Positions 56,850-64,000 of a stretch of 64,000 bases of DNA are shown here, piece by piece. The notes beneath the pieces are model-generated. The model was given only the letters and a program-made list of their open reading frames with translations, was not told where the DNA came from and did no database searches. How positions within the stretch are numbered: position 1 is the first letter of the stretch; every line of letters begins with the position of its first letter. Position numbers and translations under genes: made by a program. The DNA is from an uncultured Bacteroidales bacterium. Lineage in GTDB: Bacteria > Bacteroidota > Bacteroidia > Bacteroidales > UBA932. The stretch is taken from assembly GCA_944326325.1 (NCBI GenBank), contig CALVDQ010000006.1, positions 1-64,000 of the forward strand. Direction: 5' to 3'.

Positions 56850-58952
56850 TCAGTCGACTTTTTCAATTTCCAGCAACACAGCCCCGAATTTTTCTTCTAT
56901 ATGTATCTCTATTCCCGATGTAAGCAGGTCTGCTCCGCTGAAGACTCCGAATACCGACCCGTCTGGAGCAGACAGTCTGTATCTGGCCTCCTTTTCCAGA
57001 AGGATGAGAGGGTAAACTTCCGTATCTGTAAGTGATCCACTCCGGTAAAAAAACAATACACCGCCCTGTTTATCCGGGTTGAATCTGTAACATCCATCCC
57101 ATCCGGAAACTGTCGGACGGCCGAATATATCGCTACGATACGCATATTCAGTATACGAATATTTTTCATCCATCCGTTCAAGCCATCCGGAAATATCCAT
57201 GAGCCACTTTTTCTGTCCCCGATCAAGATTTCTTGGGTCTCCGCACATCAGTTGTACTCCCGATGCCAGTGACAGAAAGGTAAATTGATATAGATCACTG
57301 TCAATAAGCTGGTTACCCACCATCATTGTCTGTACCGGCACAACCCTTGACCTGTCATGGTTTATCTGACGTATCGACACCGGTCCTTCCGGAGCCGGAA
57401 ACTCATAGTTTGTAAGCCAGTCCACATCGGCATGCTGGAGTAATGCATAATCGACAAGATGGTATTTTCCCCATAATTCAAAAGTACAATCCACAATCAA
57501 ATCAGGAAATTCTGATTTCAGAGCATCAAACAGGTATATAGCGGCCTGATACAACGACCAGAAAGAACTTTCCCTGTCGATATACCCGTTTTTCGCGGAA
57601 TAATCACCACTGTCTGCCGCATCTGTCCTGTATGCCGATGCAGCCATAGCGAAATCAAGTTTCACATATCCCAGACGGCAAGTCCTGATATAATGCCTTA
57701 ACTTGCCGAGAATATAATCATACCAGCCGCTACACAGAGACATTGTAACCTTGGTACTGTCAGAATTGTGAAGATTTGCAGGTATTCCATCTTCCGCAGT
57801 GACCGCCCACTCCGGATGATCGCGGAATACTTCACTATCCCGGCTTATTGTCGATAATGAAAACCACATACCTGGTATAAGGCCTTTGGACCTGATATAC
57901 CGGCACACTGCCTGCATTCCCCCAGGGAACTTCTCCGGATGATTGTTATAATCTCCGAGGCAGTCATACCAGCCATCGTCAATTATAAGCACATCCGCCC
58001 CTGTCTGAGAAAGATGATCAGCCAGGCTCATGACCAGGGAGTCTGAGATATTCGTCATGAAAGGAATCCACGTACAATAGAAAAAAAGCGGATATGAATT
58101 CCTTTCGAACAGACTTATCCCTAAATGCTCCCTGACGAAATCACCGAGTTCCAGCTCAAAACAATCCTGCCACTTGTCTCTGGAAGAAAAAATAATAAAG
58201 GCACAAGGTGAAACAAAGGACTTTCCATCCTCAAGATACGTTCTGAAAGGATAGTCTTCCCCTGAACGCCCCATACCTATGTTTACAATACAGTCCTTCT
58301 CATAACAGGATGTCCTTTTCAGTACGCCCGGAGCCTCATTGCCAAGCAATATGCCTTCCTTATGTATTTCATTGTAAACCAAGACAGCAGGATCATAACA
58401 ATCTCCGACATACGGGATCCTGGTAATATTCGTTCCGTAATTTGCATATATGTTGGTCATGTACATTTCTTCCGGGACAAGATACAAAGACTCGACATCC
58501 AGATTTTCCAGTTTCAGGATACGTCCAGTCTTATTGGTCAACTCAATCTGTTTCCTGACAGCAGGACTATCATCATAAATCCAGTATCTTAACCGGACAA
58601 CGATATCCTCAATTTCTTCATTTCCGTCAAGAATCACTTCAAGCATCTTACAATCCATGAAATCCGTCACCTCATAACCACTGAAACCAAAGCTTCTGCC
58701 ATCATACCGTGCGCCATCGACATCCATGCTGAATTCGACGGACACAGGAGACGAATATTCAATCCCGGATACCACAGAGCGGAAACTGACAGTATGGAAT
58801 CCATCAGCAACAGAAAACTCACGCACGATGAAAGAATTCCTCATGACAATCCTATCACCGTCCATTTCGACAGAACTTTCTGCAGCGGATACATCCAAGT
58901 ACAAAAGGGCAATGGCGGATAACAGGTAAAATAATCTATAAAAGGATGCCAT
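56850..58952 (-). CDS. GH36-type alpha-galactosidase, exported
   Basis: A 700-residue exported glycosidase. The start at 58952 (MASFYRLFYLLSAIALLYLD) gives a signal peptide and lies 5 bases after the preceding stop; a start at 59036 overlaps that gene. The N-terminal beta domain (residues about 30-270) precedes a TIM-barrel with LIIDDGWYDCLGDYNNHPEK and KGLIPGMWFS. The strand RLGYVKLDFAMA holds the likely nucleophile D433. A C-terminal beta domain follows. The overall layout matches melibiase-type GH36, which removes alpha-galactosyl units, but the motif around the nucleophile is not the classic KWD, so another alpha-glycoside is possible. It is the last visible gene of its locus. Confidence 0.78.
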   Translation of the reverse strand: MASFYRLFYLLSAIALLYLDVSAAESSVEMDGDRIVMRNSFIVREFSVADGFHTVSFRSVVSGIEYSSPVSVEFSMDVDGARYDGRSFGFSGYEVTDFMDCKMLEVILDGNEEIEDIVVRLRYWIYDDSPAVRKQIELTNKTGRILKLENLDVESLYLVPEEMYMTNIYANYGTNITRIPYVGDCYDPAVLVYNEIHKEGILLGNEAPGVLKRTSCYEKDCIVNIGMGRSGEDYPFRTYLEDGKSFVSPCAFIIFSSRDKWQDCFELELGDFVREHLGISLFERNSYPLFFYCTWIPFMTNISDSLVMSLADHLSQTGADVLIIDDGWYDCLGDYNNHPEKFPGGMQAVCRYIRSKGLIPGMWFSLSTISRDSEVFRDHPEWAVTAEDGIPANLHNSDSTKVTMSLCSGWYDYILGKLRHYIRTCRLGYVKLDFAMAASAYRTDAADSGDYSAKNGYIDRESSFWSLYQAAIYLFDALKSEFPDLIVDCTFELWGKYHLVDYALLQHADVDWLTNYEFPAPEGPVSIRQINHDRSRVVPVQTMMVGNQLIDSDLYQFTFLSLASGVQLMCGDPRNLDRGQKKWLMDISGWLERMDEKYSYTEYAYRSDIFGRPTVSGWDGCYRFNPDKQGGVLFFYRSGSLTDTEVYPLILLEKEARYRLSAPDGSVFGVFSGADLLTSGIEIHIEEKFGAVLLEIEKVD

Positions 58953-58957
58953 ATCAA

Positions 58958-60088
58958 TCAACGTACTTCCTTCAGACTTATATTGTCTATAGTTATGACT
59001 CCTATGGTTCCTGCCCATGCGCAACCTTGCAGACAAAGGAATTTCTGGTTTTCACCTGCCACGAACCTGGACGATCCCGGAACAAAGCCAGCAACATACG
59101 GTGCATCTTCAGGGAGATTGCCGCTAAATGGATTTGTCAAAGGATCTGTTGCACCCCATCCTCCAAGACTGGCAAAGAAATAATCCTTATAGTCGAGTGA
59201 AGCCCCGTTTTCGACCTTGTTTTTAATCGGATACCGGTATCCGTCTTCACTATGCTCCGGTGCAAGGCCGACATTGAATTCTCCATTGACGCCCCCGCCA
59301 CTTGCTGTTACCTCCATCGTAAGTTCATATGTACGGCCAGGGACAAGAGTCTCATTAAGTTCGACCCAATATTCTCCTACAAGATTGTCATAATATCCGC
59401 CTGCGTTTATTGTCAGCTTACCATCGGCGATGACAAAAATCTCGCCTTCCGCATAAGTGCCGGATGCATCCGCATAGTGCCAATACTGCTTGTCGGAGTC
59501 ATTGAACTGCCCACCCGGTACAAGTTCAGGTGGAGGAGGCACCTCAAAAAATTTCACACAATCTACCATAACAATTGTCTTGGACAAGGACTCATTGAGC
59601 TGGTACTTCGACGGATTTCTTATTCCTACAGCCAATACAAGGGTTTTGTCAAAATAATCCGGAAAGTCCTGCTGCAATTTTTCCATATACACTCTTAGAT
59701 AGAATATCGCTTCTCTCTGACCATCCTGCACAGTAACTGTCTCAGGGAGAGACCAATATCCATCGGGAAGTATCAAATTACCGTCTCCTGATATATCTGC
59801 ACCCGTATCTGCATACACTTCAACTGAAAACGACTCCAAGGTCTGCAGACCTGACCTATAAACCCCAAGAGTAACAAGCAAGTCCCCATTATCATCAATA
59901 AGATAATTCCTGGTTGTCGGATTGTTATCCAGAGGCACAGGATAATTATGGGTTACACCTCCATCCAGGATAGAAGCCTGTGGCATATACACATAAGTGT
60001 TGCCCCAATCCAGCTTTTCCTCACAGGATACAGCCAAAGCCAGAATAACTGAAAACCCCGAAAGAATATTTATCAGACGCATTTTCAT
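58958..60088 (-). CDS. DUF1735-type surface glycan-binding lipoprotein
   Basis: A 376-residue lipoprotein. The start at 60088 gives MKMRLINILSGFSVILALAV plus a lipobox Cys. Residues about 25-190 match the DUF1735 pattern (VYMPQASILDGG, FYLRVYMEKL, FDKTLVLAVGIRNPSKY), followed by a proline-rich linker (EVPPPPELVPGG) and a jelly-roll carbohydrate-binding-like domain at about 200-376 (YWVELNETLVPGRTYELTME). Such proteins occupy the SusE/surface glycan-binding position after SusD. It lies between susD and the GH36 gene. Confidence 0.78.
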   Translation of the reverse strand: MKMRLINILSGFSVILALAVSCEEKLDWGNTYVYMPQASILDGGVTHNYPVPLDNNPTTRNYLIDDNGDLLVTLGVYRSGLQTLESFSVEVYADTGADISGDGNLILPDGYWSLPETVTVQDGQREAIFYLRVYMEKLQQDFPDYFDKTLVLAVGIRNPSKYQLNESLSKTIVMVDCVKFFEVPPPPELVPGGQFNDSDKQYWHYADASGTYAEGEIFVIADGKLTINAGGYYDNLVGEYWVELNETLVPGRTYELTMEVTASGGGVNGEFNVGLAPEHSEDGYRYPIKNKVENGASLDYKDYFFASLGGWGATDPLTNPFSGNLPEDAPYVAGFVPGSSRFVAGENQKFLCLQGCAWAGTIGVITIDNISLKEVR

Positions 60089-60113
60089 AAAATATAACAA
60101 TTAATTTTATCCA

Positions 60114-61778
60114 TTACCATCCCGGGTTCTGTTCAAGGATTCCGTTTGACCGCTGCACCTCATAATAAGGGAACGGATAGCGGTACATCTTCGGAACAGT
60201 AAATACCCTTTTCTCCACAACAATCTTTTCATATCCGACAGGAGATACATCATCTGAAACCCTGACACCTAATATGTCTTCGGATAGAACATCACCCTCT
60301 TTCCAACGGACAAGATCCCAGTACCTGTGTCCTTCAAAAGCCAGCTCTATCTGCCTTTCATGCCTTACCGCCTTACGGAATTCATCTTTGTCAGAAGTCG
60401 TGACAAGAGGCATATTGACTCCTGGCCGTGACCTTACCATATTGAGCGCATCCTTTGCAGACAATGATTTCCCGTTGAGACCATCCGGCCCGAACGCTTC
60501 ATTCATCGCTTCTGCATAATTAAGCAAGACTTCAGCATACCTGAATATCGGCCATATATGCCGTTCCATCTCGTCCTGCTGCAAATATAGGTTCGGAGCC
60601 ATGAATTTCTTCAGATAATATCCTGTTTTTGATGACTGATTGTTCAGATACGAATCCTGTCCGTTCTTCGATATATCAATAATCCTTCCGTTCCACTCGC
60701 ATCCGTTGTAGACTATCGTTGCATAGAAACGCGGATCCAGATTTTCATATCTTGAAGAACCGGAATCATGCTCCCCTACATATTCGTATGCGGACACAAG
60801 ATTTTCGGACGGGGTAATACCGCTGTTTCCTCCAGGCGTCCCTATCGGATAATTGTTCTTTTCCAATGTGTTCTCGGGACTATGACGGTATGCCATGATA
60901 ATTTCAGGAGAGCCCAATGCAGCAGCACCTACAAAAAGGTCAGAATAACTGTCATCAAGAGAATACTGGTTCATTGAAATCACTTCATAGGCGGCATTGG
61001 CTGCATCCTTCCATTTTTCCCTGTCTCCTTCGGGGTTGTTAAGCGGACTGGCAGCATAGAGCAGGGCTCGGGATTTCAAAGCCAGAGCTGCCCCTACAGT
61101 AAAACGTCCGTCTCTTGTCTTGTCACCTTCCACAGTACCGTAACTGTTCTGCCATGTAAGCCGGAGGGAGTCTATGCTCCCGTCAATTTCAGATACTATG
61201 TAATCTGTTATCCTTTCATACGAACTCTTCGGGAAAAACTTATTGTCTGTCAGAGATTCCGTGACGAGGGGGACTCCTCCGTATCTTTTCTGCAATTCAA
61301 AATAATAATATGCACGTGCCACCCTGGATTCCGCCCTCATCCACCGGATATTGTCAATATCCCGCCTGTATTCTTTGCCACCGTCAGATATAGTATCTCT
61401 ATTCACAAGCAGCAGCTCTTTGTAATCGGCGGAATATTCCAGGAAATAATTCGCGTTTCGGATACCTTTATAAAATTCATCATAAAGATAATTCTCCGGA
61501 TTAGTCAAATCATCCCAACTGCCATTGTTATACAGGCTTACTGTCAAACCTGGCGTCGTCTGTACGGCTTCATCGGATCTGGCGGCTGAAAGATTCCCGT
61601 CCAATTCCCAAAGACCGGACTTTACATATGCATATACGCTCTGTCCGATCTGGGCTACTTTCGTATAATCGGATTCTACCATCTCCGTGGTTATATCCAT
61701 ATCATACTTCGTATCCAGATAATCACAGGACAGAACAAATGGACATATCAAAAAAAACGGAATTATATTCTTTTTCAT
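60114..61778 (-). CDS. susD: SusD/RagB-family lipoprotein (second locus)
   Basis: A 554-residue SusD-type lipoprotein starting at 61778 (MKKNIIPFFLICPFVLSC, lipobox). SusD features are RNANYFLEYSADYKEL, WMRAESRVARAYYYFEL, RYAEVLLNYAEAMNEAFG and the C-terminal RHERQIELAFEGHRYWDLVR. It pairs with the susC gene 10 bases upstream and would cover that transporter. Its codons are visibly richer in A and T than those of the first susD. Confidence 0.95.
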   Translation of the reverse strand: MKKNIIPFFLICPFVLSCDYLDTKYDMDITTEMVESDYTKVAQIGQSVYAYVKSGLWELDGNLSAARSDEAVQTTPGLTVSLYNNGSWDDLTNPENYLYDEFYKGIRNANYFLEYSADYKELLLVNRDTISDGGKEYRRDIDNIRWMRAESRVARAYYYFELQKRYGGVPLVTESLTDNKFFPKSSYERITDYIVSEIDGSIDSLRLTWQNSYGTVEGDKTRDGRFTVGAALALKSRALLYAASPLNNPEGDREKWKDAANAAYEVISMNQYSLDDSYSDLFVGAAALGSPEIIMAYRHSPENTLEKNNYPIGTPGGNSGITPSENLVSAYEYVGEHDSGSSRYENLDPRFYATIVYNGCEWNGRIIDISKNGQDSYLNNQSSKTGYYLKKFMAPNLYLQQDEMERHIWPIFRYAEVLLNYAEAMNEAFGPDGLNGKSLSAKDALNMVRSRPGVNMPLVTTSDKDEFRKAVRHERQIELAFEGHRYWDLVRWKEGDVLSEDILGVRVSDDVSPVGYEKIVVEKRVFTVPKMYRYPFPYYEVQRSNGILEQNPGW

Positions 61779-61788
61779 TTCAAACAAT

Positions 61789-64000
61789 TTAAAATCCGAA
61801 TGTTAGCCCTATATTCACTGACTTGACAGCCGGGTATCCTGTCAAGCGCTCTGGATCGACATCGTACTTACAGTATAGTTCACTGACAGTAAATAGATTG
61901 ACAGCATTTACATATATCCTCAGATTTCTCATTCTGATCTTTTCCAGCCATCTTTTCGGGAAAGTATAACCCAATTCTACGTTGCGTAATTTTAAATATG
62001 CCCCGTTTCTGATCCACAAAGAAGACGCCTGGCTATTATTAGAATTGGTCACAGTTGAAAGTCTGGGGAATTCGGCTCCCGCACGTCTGTCAATTCCCTG
62101 CTCAGGATAATATGCCCATGACTTATCCGCATAACCGTACACAGTGGAATAATTTTCAAACGGGACAAATTTGCTACGGGCATCCAACAGATTCACATCA
62201 GAGCCACCAGTCCCCTGAAGCACGAAACTGAAATCGAAACCTTTGTATGAAACAAAACCCAGGACAGAATAATAAAGTGCCGGAAAGTTCCTGTTTCCGA
62301 TCTTCGTCTTGTCTCTTTCATTTATAATACCGTCAGGATACAGATCCTTATATCTTACATCACCAGGCTGGACATGACCGAATGATGGAACCGGCAATCC
62401 TGTTTTAAGGTTTCCGTCAGGGCCAAAATCATCTTCCGTATAGAAACCGTCTGCTTCATATCCGAAGTATGTCCATATCCGATGACCAACAGGATCGGCA
62501 GCAGCAGAAGCAGCAGGAATCTCTCCATTGAAATCCACCCTATCTGTAATGTATGTTCCTCTAAAACCGAAACAAAGTTCAACCGGTCCGATTTTCCGGT
62601 CATACCCAAGACTTAATTCCAGACCTTTCGTCACGACTTTTCCGGCATTGACAAAAGGAGCATCCAGACCGACGACAGAAGAGTAAGTCTGATCCCTGAC
62701 AACTATGCCGGTGCGATCCTCTAGAAAAGCATCAATATTAACGTCAAATGCATTGAAAAATCTGGCATCCACGCCCACATTGTACCTGGTATTCCGTTCC
62801 GATGTTATTTCCGGATTGGCAAGATACGACGGAGTCAAAGCATTTATCCATCCAGGTTCGCTGTTATCCAAGCCACCTACAGGATAACCGCCATCAGTCG
62901 TCCACGTGACATCATACAGATATCTTCCGTATGAACTGTAATCGTATCCTGACTGTCCCCATGAAGCCCTTATTTTCAATAAATTTATTGATTCCGTGTC
63001 TTCTAGAAAATTCTCATTCGAGACGATCCATGCAGCAGATACGGACGGATAGAATGAAAATCTGTTGCCTTTCATGTAATTATCGGAGCCGCTATATGCG
63101 AAACCGAATTCTGCAACATATCTGGAATCATAGGAATATCTGAATCTTCCAGCGATATTCTGATATGCATAATTCATCTGCAGGTTATCCTCAAGGTATC
63201 CCGGAAATCCATACTGGTTCATGTCGGCATCTACCATCCTGCTGTATTGTTCGTATTTTAAAGCACCGGTTACAGAATGACTTCCGAATTTCCTGTCATA
63301 GCCGAGCTGGGCCCTGAGCTGAATCCACTTCCACATATTTGTTCCATAATCATCGCTTATAGTATAGCTGGCATCCCTGTCTGAAGTCTGTTCAACCCCG
63401 TCATACCACCTCGTATAATTTCTGCTGACAGTCTTGCTGCCCCTGATCCAATTTGAAAACGACACCGCCTCTTCCAGGTACAACCCTTCTGTTATAAAAT
63501 CCAGTTTTTCCTTCAACCTGAAATTGGCCTGCACAGACCTGTCCCGGCTCGACCTGGTGCCAAGTCCTTTGACAGAAGCAAGCGGATTGTCCGGATGCAC
63601 CGCCGTCCCTGACCATCTCCGGCTTCCGTCAGGATTTATCAGATCCGAATCATACGGGTTGTATATATTGGCCGGATATGACTCAAGGTTCCCGAACAAA
63701 GTTGCGATATCATAATTCGGAGCTGACCTGTCAGCGATATATCCCCCGACACCTATATACGCTTCAAATATTTTCAGAAAAGACACCTCAAAATTCGTCC
63801 TTAACGTATATTGCTGATATGTCGTATTTGAAAAATGCCTGTCTTTATCTCTCTTGTTGTCTATGAAACCGGAATTGTTCATATATCCCAAAACGGCAAA
63901 ATATTTCATATTCGAGGTTCCCCCGCTGAACGATATATCCGCAGAGGTAAATAAGGCAGGATCTTCTTTAAGAACTTCTTTGTACCAGTCTACATCCGGT
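61789..64000 (-). CDS. susC: SusC/RagA-family transporter, 5'-truncated by the window
   Basis: The reading frame stays open to the window edge: the visible part includes ISFSGGTSNMKYFAVLGYMN, so the ATG at 63909 is internal. Only about 736 residues of the barrel are present; signal peptide, carboxypeptidase-like and plug domains lie beyond 64000. Barrel features are KWLEKIRMRNLRIYVNAVNL, NAGKVVTKGLELSLGYDRKI and the end SVNIGLTFGF. It forms a pair with the SusD encoded downstream. Confidence 0.95.
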   Translation of the reverse strand, partial: PDVDWYKEVLKEDPALFTSADISFSGGTSNMKYFAVLGYMNNSGFIDNKRDKDRHFSNTTYQQYTLRTNFEVSFLKIFEAYIGVGGYIADRSAPNYDIATLFGNLESYPANIYNPYDSDLINPDGSRRWSGTAVHPDNPLASVKGLGTRSSRDRSVQANFRLKEKLDFITEGLYLEEAVSFSNWIRGSKTVSRNYTRWYDGVEQTSDRDASYTISDDYGTNMWKWIQLRAQLGYDRKFGSHSVTGALKYEQYSRMVDADMNQYGFPGYLEDNLQMNYAYQNIAGRFRYSYDSRYVAEFGFAYSGSDNYMKGNRFSFYPSVSAAWIVSNENFLEDTESINLLKIRASWGQSGYDYSSYGRYLYDVTWTTDGGYPVGGLDNSEPGWINALTPSYLANPEITSERNTRYNVGVDARFFNAFDVNIDAFLEDRTGIVVRDQTYSSVVGLDAPFVNAGKVVTKGLELSLGYDRKIGPVELCFGFRGTYITDRVDFNGEIPAASAAADPVGHRIWTYFGYEADGFYTEDDFGPDGNLKTGLPVPSFGHVQPGDVRYKDLYPDGIINERDKTKIGNRNFPALYYSVLGFVSYKGFDFSFVLQGTGGSDVNLLDARSKFVPFENYSTVYGYADKSWAYYPEQGIDRRAGAEFPRLSTVTNSNNSQASSLWIRNGAYLKLRNVELGYTFPKRWLEKIRMRNLRIYVNAVNLFTVSELYCKYDVDPERLTGYPAVKSVNIGLTFGF

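Noticed and set aside
1..64000. CRISPR array, insertion sequence, integrase or rRNA operon
   Set aside because: No regularly spaced direct repeats, transposase or integrase motifs, terminal inverted repeats of IS type, or rRNA sequence were found.

Overview
The window is a chromosome segment from a member of the order Bacteroidales. The evidence is the Bacteroidetes-type RpoB and RpoC, the SusC/SusD pairs, many lipoproteins with FimB/Mfa2, BACON or FISUMP-like modules, -7 boxes of the form TAnnTTTG, and weak or absent Shine-Dalgarno sequences before many genes. Base composition looks moderately GC-rich (by eye slightly above 50%), falling visibly after about 56.8 kb. An uncultured gut or rumen lineage is plausible, but the genus cannot be fixed from the sequence alone.

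1-12.5 kb, core: the 3' end of tuf with a terminator, tRNA-Trp, secE, nusG, rplK, rplA, rplJ, rplL, an intercistronic terminator-like hairpin, rpoB, rpoC and a strong terminator. 12.5-15.4 kb, nitrogen: a TorF-like outer-membrane protein, a P-II protein and an Amt ammonium channel, followed by a nested inverted repeat. 15.4-17 kb: a secreted protein joining a degenerate M23-like domain to an HEISH zinc peptidase domain.

17-24.4 kb: a minus-strand operon of three lipoproteins (a fimbrillin-like/metzincin fusion, then two tandem paralogues with a FimB/Mfa2-like N-terminus and a FISUMP-like C-terminus). It is divergent from a Crp/Fnr regulator. A perfect palindrome with core TAACAnnTGTTA lies between them, about 43 bp upstream of the predicted operon start site. 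This is the best candidate for an undescribed regulated surface system. A dipeptidyl peptidase IV-like S9 enzyme follows, convergent with the regulator.

27-35 kb: a plus-strand operon with a C25/caspase-like protein carrying C-terminal helical repeats, a TonB-dependent receptor, a DUF4876-type lipoprotein and a DUF6850-type outer-membrane barrel.

35-55.9 kb: a long minus-strand polysaccharide-utilisation operon. In transcription order it encodes ribokinase, a ureide-permease-like transporter, SusC, SusD, a BACON/FISUMP lipoprotein, a second fimbrillin/BACON/FISUMP lipoprotein, a 51-residue small protein, a third such lipoprotein, a clan-A glycosidase-like lipoprotein, a heparinase II/III-like protein, a GH3 glycosidase, a lipoprotein nucleoside hydrolase, and remnants of a sulfatase and another gene. 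A divergent LacI-type regulator sits at its head, with matching half-sites at both promoters. The combination resembles the ribose-scavenging (rus) loci of Bacteroides and suggests uptake of ribose-containing material such as nucleosides or ribosylated glycans.

55.9-56.7 kb: folD. 56.85-64 kb: a second, more AT-rich polysaccharide locus (SusC truncated by the window end, SusD, a DUF1735-type lipoprotein, an alpha-galactosidase-like GH36 enzyme). No rRNA, CRISPR array, transposase or integrase was found.
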